A stretch of DNA of 64,000 bases, from contig JAYKKM010000147.1 of NCBI GenBank assembly GCA_035772405.1, positions 2,768,001 through 2,832,000 of the forward strand. Reading direction: 5' to 3'. How positions within the stretch are numbered: position 1 is the first letter of the stretch; every line of letters starts with the position of its first letter. This document shows, one piece after another, positions 33,365 through 45,900 of the stretch. Below the pieces are notes generated by a model. That model made no database searches and had not been told where the DNA came from. It saw nothing but the letters and a program-made list of their open reading frames with translations. The translations under genes and the position numbers were made by a program. Source of the DNA: Chrysogorgia sp. JL179-B06 (taxonomy: Eukaryota; Cnidaria; Anthozoa; Scleralcyonacea; Chrysogorgiidae).

Positions 33365-33368
<4 letters not shown>

Positions 33369-33424
<56 letters not shown>
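33369..33424. repeat. (TA)n microsatellite
   Basis: About 28 TA units after the Penelope-like fragment. Confidence 0.95.
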
Positions 33425-33431
<7 letters not shown>

Positions 33432-33760
33432 ATAAACTTTAAATAAATAAATCAGCAGACGCATAAACGCAATGCGTACCAATTTTTTCAATAATATGTT
33501 AAATATATTATGTCAATTATGAATCATGCAGTTTGATTTTGAAATTTGTTGAAATAATGGTTGTATCTTTATACCGTATGTGTAAGGCTTGCATTTTAGG
33601 ATCCGCTATTAAAATGGCCTTGTTTGGGAGAAATCGATCAAAAAGACCCTAGATCTAGCCCGCTTGCAAAGCTAGCCCTGATCACAAAAGTTACATTTTT
33701 ACAACACTTTTATACAACTGAACACCATTGAAAGGACACACATATCAGTTGTATTTGTAT

Positions 33761-33766
33761 TTTATT
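33761..33766 (-). promoter_or_regulatory. HSD17B10 polyadenylation signal
   Basis: AATAAA on the minus strand, 21 nt after the HSD17B10 stop codon. Its closeness implies a very short 3' UTR if used. Confidence 0.6.
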
Positions 33767-33786
33767 ATATCATTTGTTTTTTTACT

Positions 33787-33977
33787 TCATGGTTGCATCC
33801 TTAGGGCACCATCTATTCGAATCACCTCTCCATTCATTAATGGGTTTTCTATAATTGATGTCACTAAATGCGCATACTCGTCTGGATCACCCAAGCGCTT
33901 TGGAAATGGAACTGTTTTAGCCAGAGCGATTTGAACTTTCTCTGGGAGACTTCCCAGCAACGGCGTTAAAAATAAAC
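33787..33977 (-). CDS. HSD17B10: HSD17B10 exon 4
   Basis: Codes residues 196-258 from [13 protein letters not shown] through [15 protein letters not shown] to the stop. The acceptor is AATAAAG|GTTT. Confidence 0.94.
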
Positions 33978-36900
33978 CTTTATTGCAAGAAAAGAGAGAA
34001 AAATAGAATTACGAAATAGATTTTTTCAGAAGTAAAAAATAATTTAGTAAAATGTTCCGCAGTGTTTTAAACTATTTTATTATACTCCGTTTACACGGCA
34101 AATAAATTTCGGGATTGCGATCGTGATACTGACTTGCGTTTACACGGACAAGTTCCTGATCGCGATCGGCGATGCTAGACCCGAAAGGACCCCGATCGCG
34201 ATAGCAATCCACATCTGGAACAGCATTGAATTTATCGCGATCGGGTACACAACAAAAATTATCGGGATCCGTATCGCGATACCTCTCGATCGCAATTGGA
34301 TCCGATATTTTAGCTCCATGTAAACAGGGTATTAAACTCGACGATAACATTCGTATCTCCGCAGGATCATGTAACTTATAGGGGTGCACCGGATTTAGTA
34401 TCCGGCCGGATAGCGGATAATCTCACTATCCGGTATCCGGCCTGATATTTTCTATTATCCGACCGGATACCGGATAATTTGTTTTTGACAGTTTTCCAAG
34501 GCGTATTAAATTGAGCTATTGTTGGTTATGGTTAACTATCTTCTTAAACAGACAAAAGATATCAACTTGCAAAAAACTAAGTTCAGCAAGTAACAACTAC
34601 TACCATTTACAAGCAACCGTTAGGCGTGAGCGTTTTAACGCTTATGTTTACGTTTCAAACGTGCGAGTTTGTAACCGACTTTCTTGACAGTTCCCACGTT
34701 CATTACAATAGACGAAAGCAGGGCTCTGAATTGAAGCATGGGTTAGTGATTTTCAATGTATTGAATCAAATTTCGTTCACAAGGCAGGTTATAGTCCAGA
34801 AACTAGTCAAAATATGGCAATTCAACTATTCTACCTGAAAAGAAGGACTGAGCCTTTTATACGAAAATATCCGGTATCCGGCCGGATTTTTTTCAACTAT
34901 CCGGCCGGATAGTAAAAATCACTATCTGGTGCACCCCTACATGTAATATCCTACATATGTCCATTCTGTTGAATTTCAAAATAGCCCTGGAAAACCCGAG
35001 TCTCGGCAGTTGAATGGTTTACAGTAGTTGAGTCTCAGCGACAACAGGCATCAGAGGGTCAGGGGTTCTGTCTAAGGCTGAGAGACATTTCTGAGTGATC
35101 GCAACTTTGAACAATGTTTGCATCATTGTAACATCCAAGAGAATGAATAAGACAAAATAATCTTAATAATAATTCATAAACCAAAAACTCTGTGACCGAG
35201 GGTTAGAAATCGGAGCAAGATATACAGTATATAAACTTGGGCAACATTAATGTCCATTTTCTCTTAAAATGCAAGTTCGTTTTAAGTTCAAACACTTGTA
35301 AAGAGTTCTTCCTCCGATTGCAAACACCTCAAAGTTTGTTAAAAAAAACTCTATAGGCTATAGTACAATCATCTAAGTAAATCCAAATATGCTAAAATGG
35401 TTCTTCTTCAAACTCTTGCTGTTCAACATACACCATTCATGCTAACCTGTTGTTCTACAACTTTGACATCACAGGTAATATTGTCAGTATAAAAAAATTC
35501 TTACCAGGTGCAATGGTATTAACCCTAATACCATATTTTGAAAGATCTCTTGCAATTGGTAAAGTCATTCCCACTATTGCTCCTTTGGATGCAGAATAGG
35601 CTGCTTGACCAATCTGTCCATCATAAGCGGCTACACTGGCAGTGTTTACAATCACCCCTCTTTCAACATCACCCTGATCAGCTTCATTGGTAATCATGAG
35701 TTCAGATGCCAATCTTATTACATTAAAAGTGCCAATGGTGTTAACCTGGACAGTTAAGAAATAAGAACATTATTAATTAAGATTATTTTTACTTAGACTG
35801 CTAATAGAGTGTCAACCCTTATGCTTCGACATTCTTTATCTTTCTCTAGCCCTATTACCTTGACTATAATTTACTCCTCGGCTATAATTTACTTTATCTT
35901 GGCTTTGTAATATATTTAATATCAAATTTTGTTGTTCTCTATTTTGTTATGAAACTGTATGGGGCGCCAAAGTAGACAATATTCGCTAAACTTCAAATAT
36001 TCATTCTAAACTCGTAAAAATGTATTATTTATTCTAAACGTAATATATGCATTCGAAACTTAAAATTTAAATAATTCAACGTTAAAACAAGCCTTCTCAA
36101 CTTCCAAAATGGCTCCATTCTAAACTAAAAATTCATTCTAATTATGATGCATTGCGAGAGTGCGTCACAAGTGACTAAATTACGTGGGAAATGTTCGATG
36201 CGGCCATGCTGGTTAAAGTATAAAACGATGCCTGTTTATCGTAGACGTGGTCGAAACGTTTTCGATACATGCAGTGTAGTCATACGCTAATTTATGCACA
36301 CCGATTGAATATAAGGATGAGATCTTTCGCAATAAAGGTCTTCTGTCTCTCGAACGTGTGAGATAGAATCGGACCTGACAGATACAAGTGCGAAATCACA
36401 CTCGGAGGTGAAAGAAGAGACGGCAAAGGACAACACGTTGTCCAAATTGTGTAATCTAATTGAGTTATAGGCATGGGAATTGTTCGCACTAAACAAATGT
36501 TAAGATCGATTATTAACAAAAATTATCAACAAATGTTATTAAGAGTAATTATAAAATAACCGGAAGTAAATGAGCGAGTACACGCTATCTGATTAGTTAC
36601 TGAGCTCAAAAACCGTGCATTATAACTCAATAAAGCATAAGCTGACGTGGTTCCTCGCGTAGATTTTGTCGTTTTTGACGGATTTTAAGTAGTTTAAATC
36701 ACAAAAAAAGTCAAAGAACACCTGGATACAAAGCTAATCAAGGTACTAACACAACAGAATGTTTTAACTGCAACGTTGAGTGCATTTTCATCGCTAAAAT
36801 CGCCAACGTGTTTTCATCAAAGGCTTCCTACCAACGTGCGTTGCTATGTGCTAGCAACGTCTCTTACAGTATAACAGGTAAATCTACATTTTTCATGGCT

Positions 36901-39900
36901 TTATTGTTAATTTAATGGTGTTATTTTATAAAAGAAATAAAAAACTTTGTCTTGTGTGATTATCGAGTTATAATGGCACTCGAGAAGTTAGTAAAACACT
37001 CGGCTATCGCCTCGTGTTTTACACGCATCTCTCGTGCCATTATAACTCGATAATCACACGCGACACGTTTTTTATTTTTTAATTGAAGTACTGCCTCCTG
37101 AAAAAGCTGCGGCCACGAACCCAGGCCACAACATATATAAGTTGTATAAATTATATGTTACATTCCTTTTTGTTTAGAAACTAAAGTGTTTTCTTTTCAA
37201 TGTGAACAATCTTATACTAATAATGTTTTGTTAGCTATTAATATTATTGAGTTCAACCAATAATCAGTAATCTGGTTTTCTAACCATCATGGTTTTTTAA
37301 TAATCAGTAATCTGGTTTTACAGTAATCTGGTTTTCTAACTAATCTTCCAGATCTTGTTTTGTTTCTAGATATCTCTGTTTGATTGTTGGGCTGTGTCGC
37401 GACTGGTGCTTCTGATGTTGGTGGGATTATTTCATCTCCAATGTCTAGTTCATCAACTTTCATTAGATCTCTTCGCTTTCTCCTATATATGTTGTTCCTC
37501 CACACTGCTCCACACCGCTCTGCTGTTATTTTGACCACTTTGGCTTGAGATTTAAATCCATTCTTGGTTTTCATTCTTACTACATCACCTTTCTTTAACG
37601 GCTTTAATGGTCTAGTTCCTCTGCTGTGTGGTACTTGCTTTGTTGGTCTTTGCAGTATTGTAGTTTCTCTGGGTCTTTTACTTTAGGTTTTAGCAATGCA
37701 TCTGCTGTTGGAAACAGGGCTTTTGTCCTTCGGGATCTAAGTCGCTGGACTGGACTACCAAGAACTTCATCTCTGGGTGTGTTTCTGTATTCTAATAGAG
37801 CCAGGTAAGGATCTCTTCTATCTTTCTTTACCTTCTTTAGAAGAGCTTTTGCCGTCTGGACTGCTCTTTCTGCCATTCCATTAGATCTTGGATAATTTGG
37901 TGAGAGCTTGTTACTTGGCTACCTGTGGTAGCACGAGTCTTAAATTCGGCTTCATTATTATTTTTGGGGTTCCACAAATCTGTAAATTGCGCAATAATAT
38001 TTGCGAACCGTGAGGCATGTTGCGGGTCAATAGCGGAGTTCTTTCTTTTCGACAGCTTTGCGAGTTTTGGTAGATTCTGTTGGTAGATTTTGAAAAGTAA
38101 CAAAACAGCTTTGCGAGTTTTGGTCGAGTTGTTCTCTGACACTGTTGGTAGATTTTGAAAAGTAACTGACTTAATCCGTAATGTGGCTGACAACTGTGTT
38201 GATCGTGAATACGCTCACTATCAGTACGCACACGCTGGTCGCGGTAGACCTATACTAAAAGATGACGAGCGATTTCGAAATGGGTTGGTCCGCGATCTCA
38301 AATTCATGTAAACATGCTGTGTTGATACTACCTGAAGACACGTATGTTGAACTCAGTAAAACAAAATCTGTTTTCAGAATTGAAATCGAGGAAATATTGA
38401 CTGAGATAACGTTCAAATATCTATGACGATGCGGCCTTCATATTGCCGATTCATTTCTAAGTACATTTTACGAAGGGTATATGTACTGTATGCACGTTCC
38501 AGTAATATAATAGACACGTATGTTATGTATTTGGACTCGGTGATTCCAAATCTGTTTTCAGAATTGAAATCGGTTAAATATTGACCAAGATAACTCTCAA
38601 AATCTACGATTAAATTTAATTATTATTTAATTATTAAATTTAATTATTATTAAATTTTCCGATTTGTGATCAACAATTATATACAGGGCGTGCGAGGTCT
38701 GGTGACTGCATGGATGGGAGAAATCCCGCAGGCGGGTTAGGATGAAACTCTAGGGGTGTTAGGGTTATGATTAGGGTTAGGACCTTTTACAACAAGAGTG
38801 TTTCATTAAAGAAATACCTAATGTTTTCCGTGTTTGGATCCAAACACGCAGGATGTTGCGAGACTTGAGAAAAGCGAGAAAAAAAACACGAGCCGCTAGG
38901 CCAGTGTTTTTAGCTTTTCGAAAGTCTAGAGCAACATCCCAAGTGTTTGGATCACGTTATCCAAACACGGAAACCCATTAGGTATTTCTTTTATAAAATA
39001 ACCACAGATAAATATCACTAAAAGTTATTAATATAATTAGATCAACATTGCAATTATCCCAAAAACCATCAACTACCAATCAGGAGAGGTCTTTCATGTT
39101 CTTCTAAGCTAATCGGCCAATCATGGATAGCTTTCTATTGACGCTGACGACAGCAAAGAGCCGAAAATAAGCTTGATCGGTAAAAACATCAGGAAAACAG
39201 CTTGGAAAGATGAAAAAGATATATTTGAAAAAGTACACTGTCTCACGGGCCGTTACGAAGTCTACAAAACATGGATCTACGATTCTCATCCTTCCAAATA
39301 AACCTTTCAAGATTGATTTAACAATATGTGTTGATATCTCATCCAACCCTGGACCTGAAAGCCACAACACTGGCAGTGAACTCAATCTTGCATCAAACCA
39401 GAAATGTTTACAATGTTCGCCGTCACACTACAATATCATCGCAAGCAATGTATGCACATTGTCACTCTCTCATACCCTTCGCTGTTCTTCGTCGTCTAAA
39501 CATATCAACCAGAAGATTGACACTTATTTTTCTTCGCTTGGAATTTTGAGTAAACTTAAAACATGCGAAATATGGTATGATATTGGTTTGAATTCAACAG
39601 TGGATATCTTGAATGAGAATAAAGAAGCTAATTTGCATACTGTTGACGATAGATACAAGATAAAGAACTGTTATTCACGCAGTGAACTGCTTCGACTTCG
39701 CCGTGTGTCTCCTAGAAACATTCTACCAACTTCTACCCTCACAAACTTGAAGCTGTATGGCATCTTACGCTATAGAGGGAAGCGTGGTGGTGGTAGTCGG
39801 CGCAGGAAAATTGAATCCATCATAACGAACAGAGTTATAGATTGCAAATTAAGGGAATCTCAATATTCACGCCATCATTCAAATCTTATTCAGATTCCAT

Positions 39901-42900
39901 TGATTGATTCTGCTATTGTTTATAACAATAGAGAAAGCTTAATGCAGTGTTGTGTACTGAACGCTCAATCACTTCGGAACAAATGTGCCGACTTTGTGGA
40001 CTATATTAAGGAATTTAAAGTGGATATTGCAGTTATCACTGAAACATGGTTTAGACCTATCGACTCTGCTGCCAAAATCGCTGCTACCCCAGCTGGTTAT
40101 CAGTTATTAGATCATCCTCGTCCGGATAGGATTGGTGGGGGAACTGGTATCCTAGTGCGTGATACTCTACAGGTTAAAAAACTTAGAGGGAACGTTCTGG
40201 ACTCGTTTGAATATTCTGAGTGGGATATTGTTCTTGGTTCTTTTCGTCTACGCCTGGTTGTGATATACAGGCCTCCTTATTCTCCAATTCATCCAGTTAC
40301 CGCGGGTGCATTTATCATCGAATTTGGTCAGTACCTGGAATCTGTTGTCATGGTTACTGAGGCTCTCTTGATAACAGGCGATTTTAATATTCATGTTGAT
40401 GTACCATTGGACAATGATTGTTGTAAGTTTCTGGATCTCCTGCAGTCCATGGGCATGGTACAGCATGTTGATTTCCCTACACATGTGTCTGGACATACAT
40501 TGGACTTGCTTATTACCCGCCAAGTTGATTCCATCTTGGGCCATGTCCCTAAACCAAGTCACTATTTTTCTGACCATTGTTCGTTCTTATTTGAATTGAA
40601 CACATCAAAACCACAACTTTTAAGGAAAAAGATATCATTTCATCCTATAAAGGCTATTGATATTTCAGCACTAGTGCATGACTTGTCTATATCAGAACTG
40701 TGTCATGACCCTCCTACCGAACCGGATTTGCTTGTCGAATGCTATAATACCACATTGTCCTCCCTGCTAGACATCTATGCTCCTATCAAGATCAGGACTA
40801 TTACCTTAAGGACTAAAGTACCTTGGTATACAGAAGAAATCCGAGCGGCGAAGAGGGAACGTAGACGTGCTGAAAGAAGGTGGAGAACAACTAAAACGGC
40901 TGCCGACTTAATTACATTCAAAGCGTTGAAAAATCATGCCACGTTCCTACTGAATGCGGCCAGATCGTCGTTTCTTACAAATTTTATTGATGAAAATGCT
41001 GATAATCAGAGCAAACTTTTCAAAGCTGTTAAAAAACTACTAGTGGAGAAAAAAACACTATCGTTCTCGGGTTATAATAATAAAACAGTGCTAGCAAATG
41101 ATATTGGAAACTTTTTTATGCAAAAGATATCGCGTATTCGTGTTGAGCTGGATCATGATGGGACTGTTGAAACGGATTTGCATGAAATAGAAACAGCAAC
41201 TGACGTACCAACTTTTTGCTCTTTCAATTTACTGACTGAGGTCGATGTTTGCAGGATTATTGCGAATTCTAAGTCGACATCTTGCTGTCTCGATCCGATG
41301 CCCACGACTCTAATGTTAAGATGTATTGATCCTCTATTACCTGTGATCACCAAGATCATAAACACATCCTTAGAGTCTGGCGTTTTCCCTAAAGATTGGA
41401 AAGATGCCGTTGTTCTCCCCCTACTCAAGAAACTAGGTTTGGAACCAGATTTTAAGAACTTGCGTCCGGTCAGCAATTTAGCTTACGTGTCTAAGCTTAC
41501 AGAACGTGCGGCCTATAATCAGACTTATGACCATTTGCTGCTTTCAGGCTTATATCCTCCGTTGCAATCGGCATATCGTCGATATCACAGCACAGAGACT
41601 GCCTTATTAAAGGTCGCAAATGACATCTTATTAAACATGAACTCCCAACGGGTTACACTCTTAGTTCTATTGGATTTAAGTTCTGCCTTTGACACTGTCG
41701 ATCATGGGATCCTACTTAAGCGATTGCACACCAAATTTGGTATTGATGGAAAAGTGTTGGACTGGTTTACATCGTACTTGTCAGGAAGGACTCAGCGTGT
41801 CTTATTTGATGGGGCTACATCTGACAGCTTTGACCTTAGTTATGGCGTACCACAAGGATCCTGCCTTGGTCCTCTCCTTTTTATTGTTTACGCTTCCGAG
41901 CTCTTTCAAATTGTTGAAACTCATCTCCCTGATGTCCACTGCTTTGCGGATGATACACAATTATATATTTCTTTCAATCCTGGAAGCCCTGACGATCAAG
42001 CTGATGCTTTGTGCGCCATGGAGAACTGTATTGCTGATTTACGGAAGTGGATGGTGAAAGACAAACTGAAAATGAATGACGATAAAACTGAATTTTTAAT
42101 TATCGGCTCTAGACAGCAACTCTTGAAAATTGATCCATGTCATATTCGCGTTGGTAACACTGACGTCCAGCCAGTTTCGTCAGTGCGCAATTTGGGGTCC
42201 TGGTTCGACCGAAAATCTATCTATGTCCGTACACGTAACTAAATCCTGCGGTGCCGCATTTTACTGGCTCCACAACATCAAGCGTATTAGCAGATTCTTG
42301 CCTAAAGATAAACTCACATTGGTTATTCATGCGTTTGTCACTAACAGGATTGATTATTGTAATGGCCTATTGTATGGACTGCCGAACTGTGAATTAAATA
42401 AACTCCAAAGAGTCCAAAATGCGGCCGCAAGACTCCTAACTTCTACTGGGAAATATGATCATATAACACCTGTCCTGTGTGAACTACACTGGCTGCCCAT
42501 TACTTTTAGGATCAATTTTAAGATCGTACTTTTGACTTTTAAGGCGTTGCATGGAATGGCTCCACATTATATTAGTGATCTCATTACTGTTAGGCAGCAT
42601 GTGCGCAATTTACGGTCCAATGCTGGTATAGTTTTACTTCATCCTAGAGGCAAAATGCTTAAAACTTTCGGCGACAGAACTTTCAGTGTGGCTGCTCCTA
42701 AATTATGGAATGCTCTCCCAGCAGACTTGCGTAATATTAATTCAATAAGTACTTTTAAATCTTGTTTGAAAACACACTTTTTTAAATTAGCTTTTAACCT
42801 GTAGTAGAATTATTTTACTACTTATATTATAATAATTTGTTTATTATTATTCATATTGTACTGCGCTCTTGATCATTACATGTAAAAAGCGCAATATAAG

Positions 42901-45900
42901 TTATTAAATTATTATTATTATTATTATTTCCAGATGGATTTAACTCTTTCCTGTCCGGCTGAAAAACATCCAAAATTGAACTATACCTCTTTGTTCTATT
43001 TATATATCGGCAAATATCCATAACTGTTGCGAAACCTATACCTTTTCTGAAAGCCCAATAAACCGGCTGTTACCAATGCTTTTGAGTTTTCCGAACAAGA
43101 CACATTATTTTAATATAAATTAGCATTAATTATCATAAATCAGGTTGAAAAACTTCCATTTTTGTAGAAAAGGCCATCTTGCACGCTCGCGTAGCATCAT
43201 GAAAATTCAAAATGTCACCAATCGCAGAGTTGTTTATGAAATCAAATCAAATCTGGCGTGTGAGTAGATCTCATGTCCCTGGCGCTTATCGAATATCAAT
43301 TTTTAATCTTGCGTTACCGTGTGCCGTGTTTTTCGATTGACGACTTCGGGGTCTTGTCTTCTATGACCCCTTTTGACTGGGCCGGACAGGAAAGAGTTAA
43401 TCACAAAAATATGCCGTTTAACTTCATGTTGGATTGCTGCAGACGTAAAGTGATGTTGTGAGTTTTCTGTCACTGTCGAAGTGTTGTTTGGTGATTTTTT
43501 GTTGGCTACAAGAACAAAATGAATGGTTTCTTCGTGAATATGCTGCCCGACGAGAACTAAAATAAACATTTTACACCATTTCCGTGTTCTCTTGGTAGAC
43601 TATATGTCTATAAAAGTGTTGTCTTTTTGGGGTTTTATTGAAATTTTCAATAAGGTAAACTTCGCCTTCATAAATTATACGGAAATTCTCGTTCGCTTTT
43701 ATAGCGTTGCTTTGTCCACTTTAAATACTTATAATTTCCTATATATTTGCTATATTTTATTTATAGTTATTGTGCATACTATGTAAAATGTTAATGTTTA
43801 AAAACGATGATGGGCCGGCATGATTTGCTTTTTGTGTGACACGACCTCAAAATTCCCGTGTTTGGATAACCTGATCCAAACACGGGTATCAGCCAATCAG
43901 AACACGCGTAGCACACTTGTTATTTTATAATAAGAAATTCCTAATGTTTTCCGTGTTTGGATACTCTGATCCAAACACGCGGGATGTTGCGAGACTTGAG
44001 AAAAGCGAAAAAAACACGAGCCGCTAGGCGAGTGTTTTTAGCTTTTCGAAAGTCGAACAACATCCCAAGTGAAAGTTAAGTGAGTGTCAGGGTAGTGCTT
44101 TGCGCGCTTGTTTTCTTCTTGGCGGCCATTTTATGGGACGCCTATTTCAGTTCACAAACGAATCCATCGATATTTGATCAATCCTTCTTATAAATTATCC
44201 ATTTTCAAGTTTTCTAAAAGTAAATATACCTGAGTGATCAATTATTGTGATATTTTTCTTAAATTTATCATTTACTATAGTAATCTTTTCGATACATAGA
44301 AGCTGCTACGAGCGCTTCGCCTCAAAGAAATATATTTTGTTTCTTCTGATGTTTTGTTCATTTGAATTTGCAAAGATTCAGGAACTAAAGCCATCCGGGC
44401 CAGCTTGTTCGTCAGAAACGGCGTTGTGCGTGGCCCGCAGTGGTTCACAAACAAGCGAACCGCAACTGTTCAAATCGTCTTGAACATTAACTTCATAACG
44501 CCCCGAAGTCAGGATCGGACTCCAATTTCAACATTTCCAAATAAATCTAGAGTTCACATGCAAATTATAGTTCTAATGATGCGATGCACTGCAATCAATT
44601 CGTATGAAAACAAAAACACAAGCGCGCAAAGCACTACCCTGACACTCACTCTTTAATATAATTAGATCAACATTGCAATTCCCGCAAAAACCGTCAACTT
44701 CCAATCAGCAGAGGTCTTTCATGTCCTTCTAAGCTAATCGGCCAATCATGGATGGTTTTCTATCATGATTGATGACGTTGACGACAGCAGACAGCCGAAA
44801 ATAAGTTTGAAGTGGTAAAAACATCAGGAAAACATGCTTAGAAAGATGAAAAAGATATTTCCAGATGGATTTAATCACCAAAATGTGTCGTTTAACTTTA
44901 TGTTGGATTGCTGCAGATGTAAAGTGATGTTGTGAGTTTGCCTAGCCTTCATATTCTACAACACAGAGTCTTTTTCGTGGTTTTCTCTTACTGTCGAAGT
45001 GTTGTTCGGTGATTTTTTGTTGGCTACTAGAACAAAATGAATGGTTTCTTCGTGAATATCCTGCCCGACGAGAGGTAAAATAAACATTTTACACCTTTCC
45101 ATGTTCTCTTGGTGGACTATATCTATAAAAGTGTTGTCTTTTTGGGTTTTATTGAAAATTTCAATGAGGGGTAAACGTTGCCCTCACAAATTATACGGGA
45201 ATTCTCGTTCGCTTTAGCGTTGCTTTGTCCGCTTTAAATACATATAATTTCGTCCTATTTTTGCAAAATCTTGTGAAAATTAACAGGGAAGATTGCTATA
45301 TTTTATTTATAGTCATTGTGCATATGTATAGAATGTTAATTAATGTTTAAAAACGATGATGGGTCGGCATGATTTGCTTTTTGTGTGTACAAGATCGACC
45401 TCAAAATTCCCCTTGACCAATCAGAGCGCTTGTTGTGTACATGTTATTTTATAACACATATTCGACCTGGTACAGATTTCCGTTGTATTAATTACGACCT
45501 GGTAATTCTCGCCAATCATGATCAAAGTTTCAGAAGTTTACTACAATTTAAATACCCAAACAGCAGTTAAACTGTAGTTAAGACACAATTTTAACCGAAC
45601 AATTTTAACCGGAAACTTCTGACAACTGACAAATTTTGCGAGAAAGAGATATATACAGTATGCCATGCTGCCAGCCCAAAGGTAGCGTGCGTCTTGTTAT
45701 ATGCTTAAAACCCCATTGCTTCGAATTGTCAAACTCATGACTGGAGAACTGTGGTCCATTGTCGGAAATCAGTTCATCTGGGATTCCATGTCTGGCCATT
45801 TCGAATTTCATGCGCGATATATAACCATAGCTGATGTTGTACAGTAGTTGTAGTAAGTAGGTCAATCTCGAAGTAATTCGAATAGTAATCCACCATCAAG

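Larger units (their letters stand above)
39223..42928 (+). mobile_element. CR1/L2-like LINE, 3.7 kb, nearly intact
   Basis: Unit D2 gives the empty site ('gaaaaagatatttccagatgg' type), so both ends are known. The 5' end follows 'gaaaaagatat' and the 3' end is an (ATT)n tail preceded by 'aagcgcaatataagtt', as in L2-like LINEs. No clear target duplication exists. The 5' end is truncated within the coding region. Confidence 0.93.
38800..43935. repeat. Tandem repeat unit D1 (with LINE and piggyBac-like MITE inside)
   Basis: Without its two insertions this unit is about 1 kb and is colinear with D2 (43936-45460). The pieces are 38800-39222, 42929-42943 and 43397-43935. Shared blocks include 'gaggtctttcatg', 'ctaatcggccaatcatgga', 'gttggattgctgcaga', 'ggtgattttttgttggcta' and 'aaaaacgatgatggg'. 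The family is not recognised. Confidence 0.85.

Noticed and set aside
33290..33368. Hammerhead ribozyme near the Penelope-like 3' flank
   Set aside because: Looked for because such elements can carry them. Only fragments like GATGAAAC are present and no paired three-helix core was found.
34072..34389. Asp/Arg/Tyr-rich ORF in HSD17B10 intron 3
   Set aside because: It is produced by the repeated ATCGCGAT motif of a MITE and is open on both strands.
36287..36519. Two overlapping minus-strand ORFs as an exon
   Set aside because: Different frames over the same DNA, no family resemblance and no consistent splice sites with HSD17B10.
39210..42242. 1010-residue ORF as a host gene
   Set aside because: Endonuclease and reverse transcriptase motifs, an (ATT)n tail and an empty site in the neighbouring repeat show it is a LINE.
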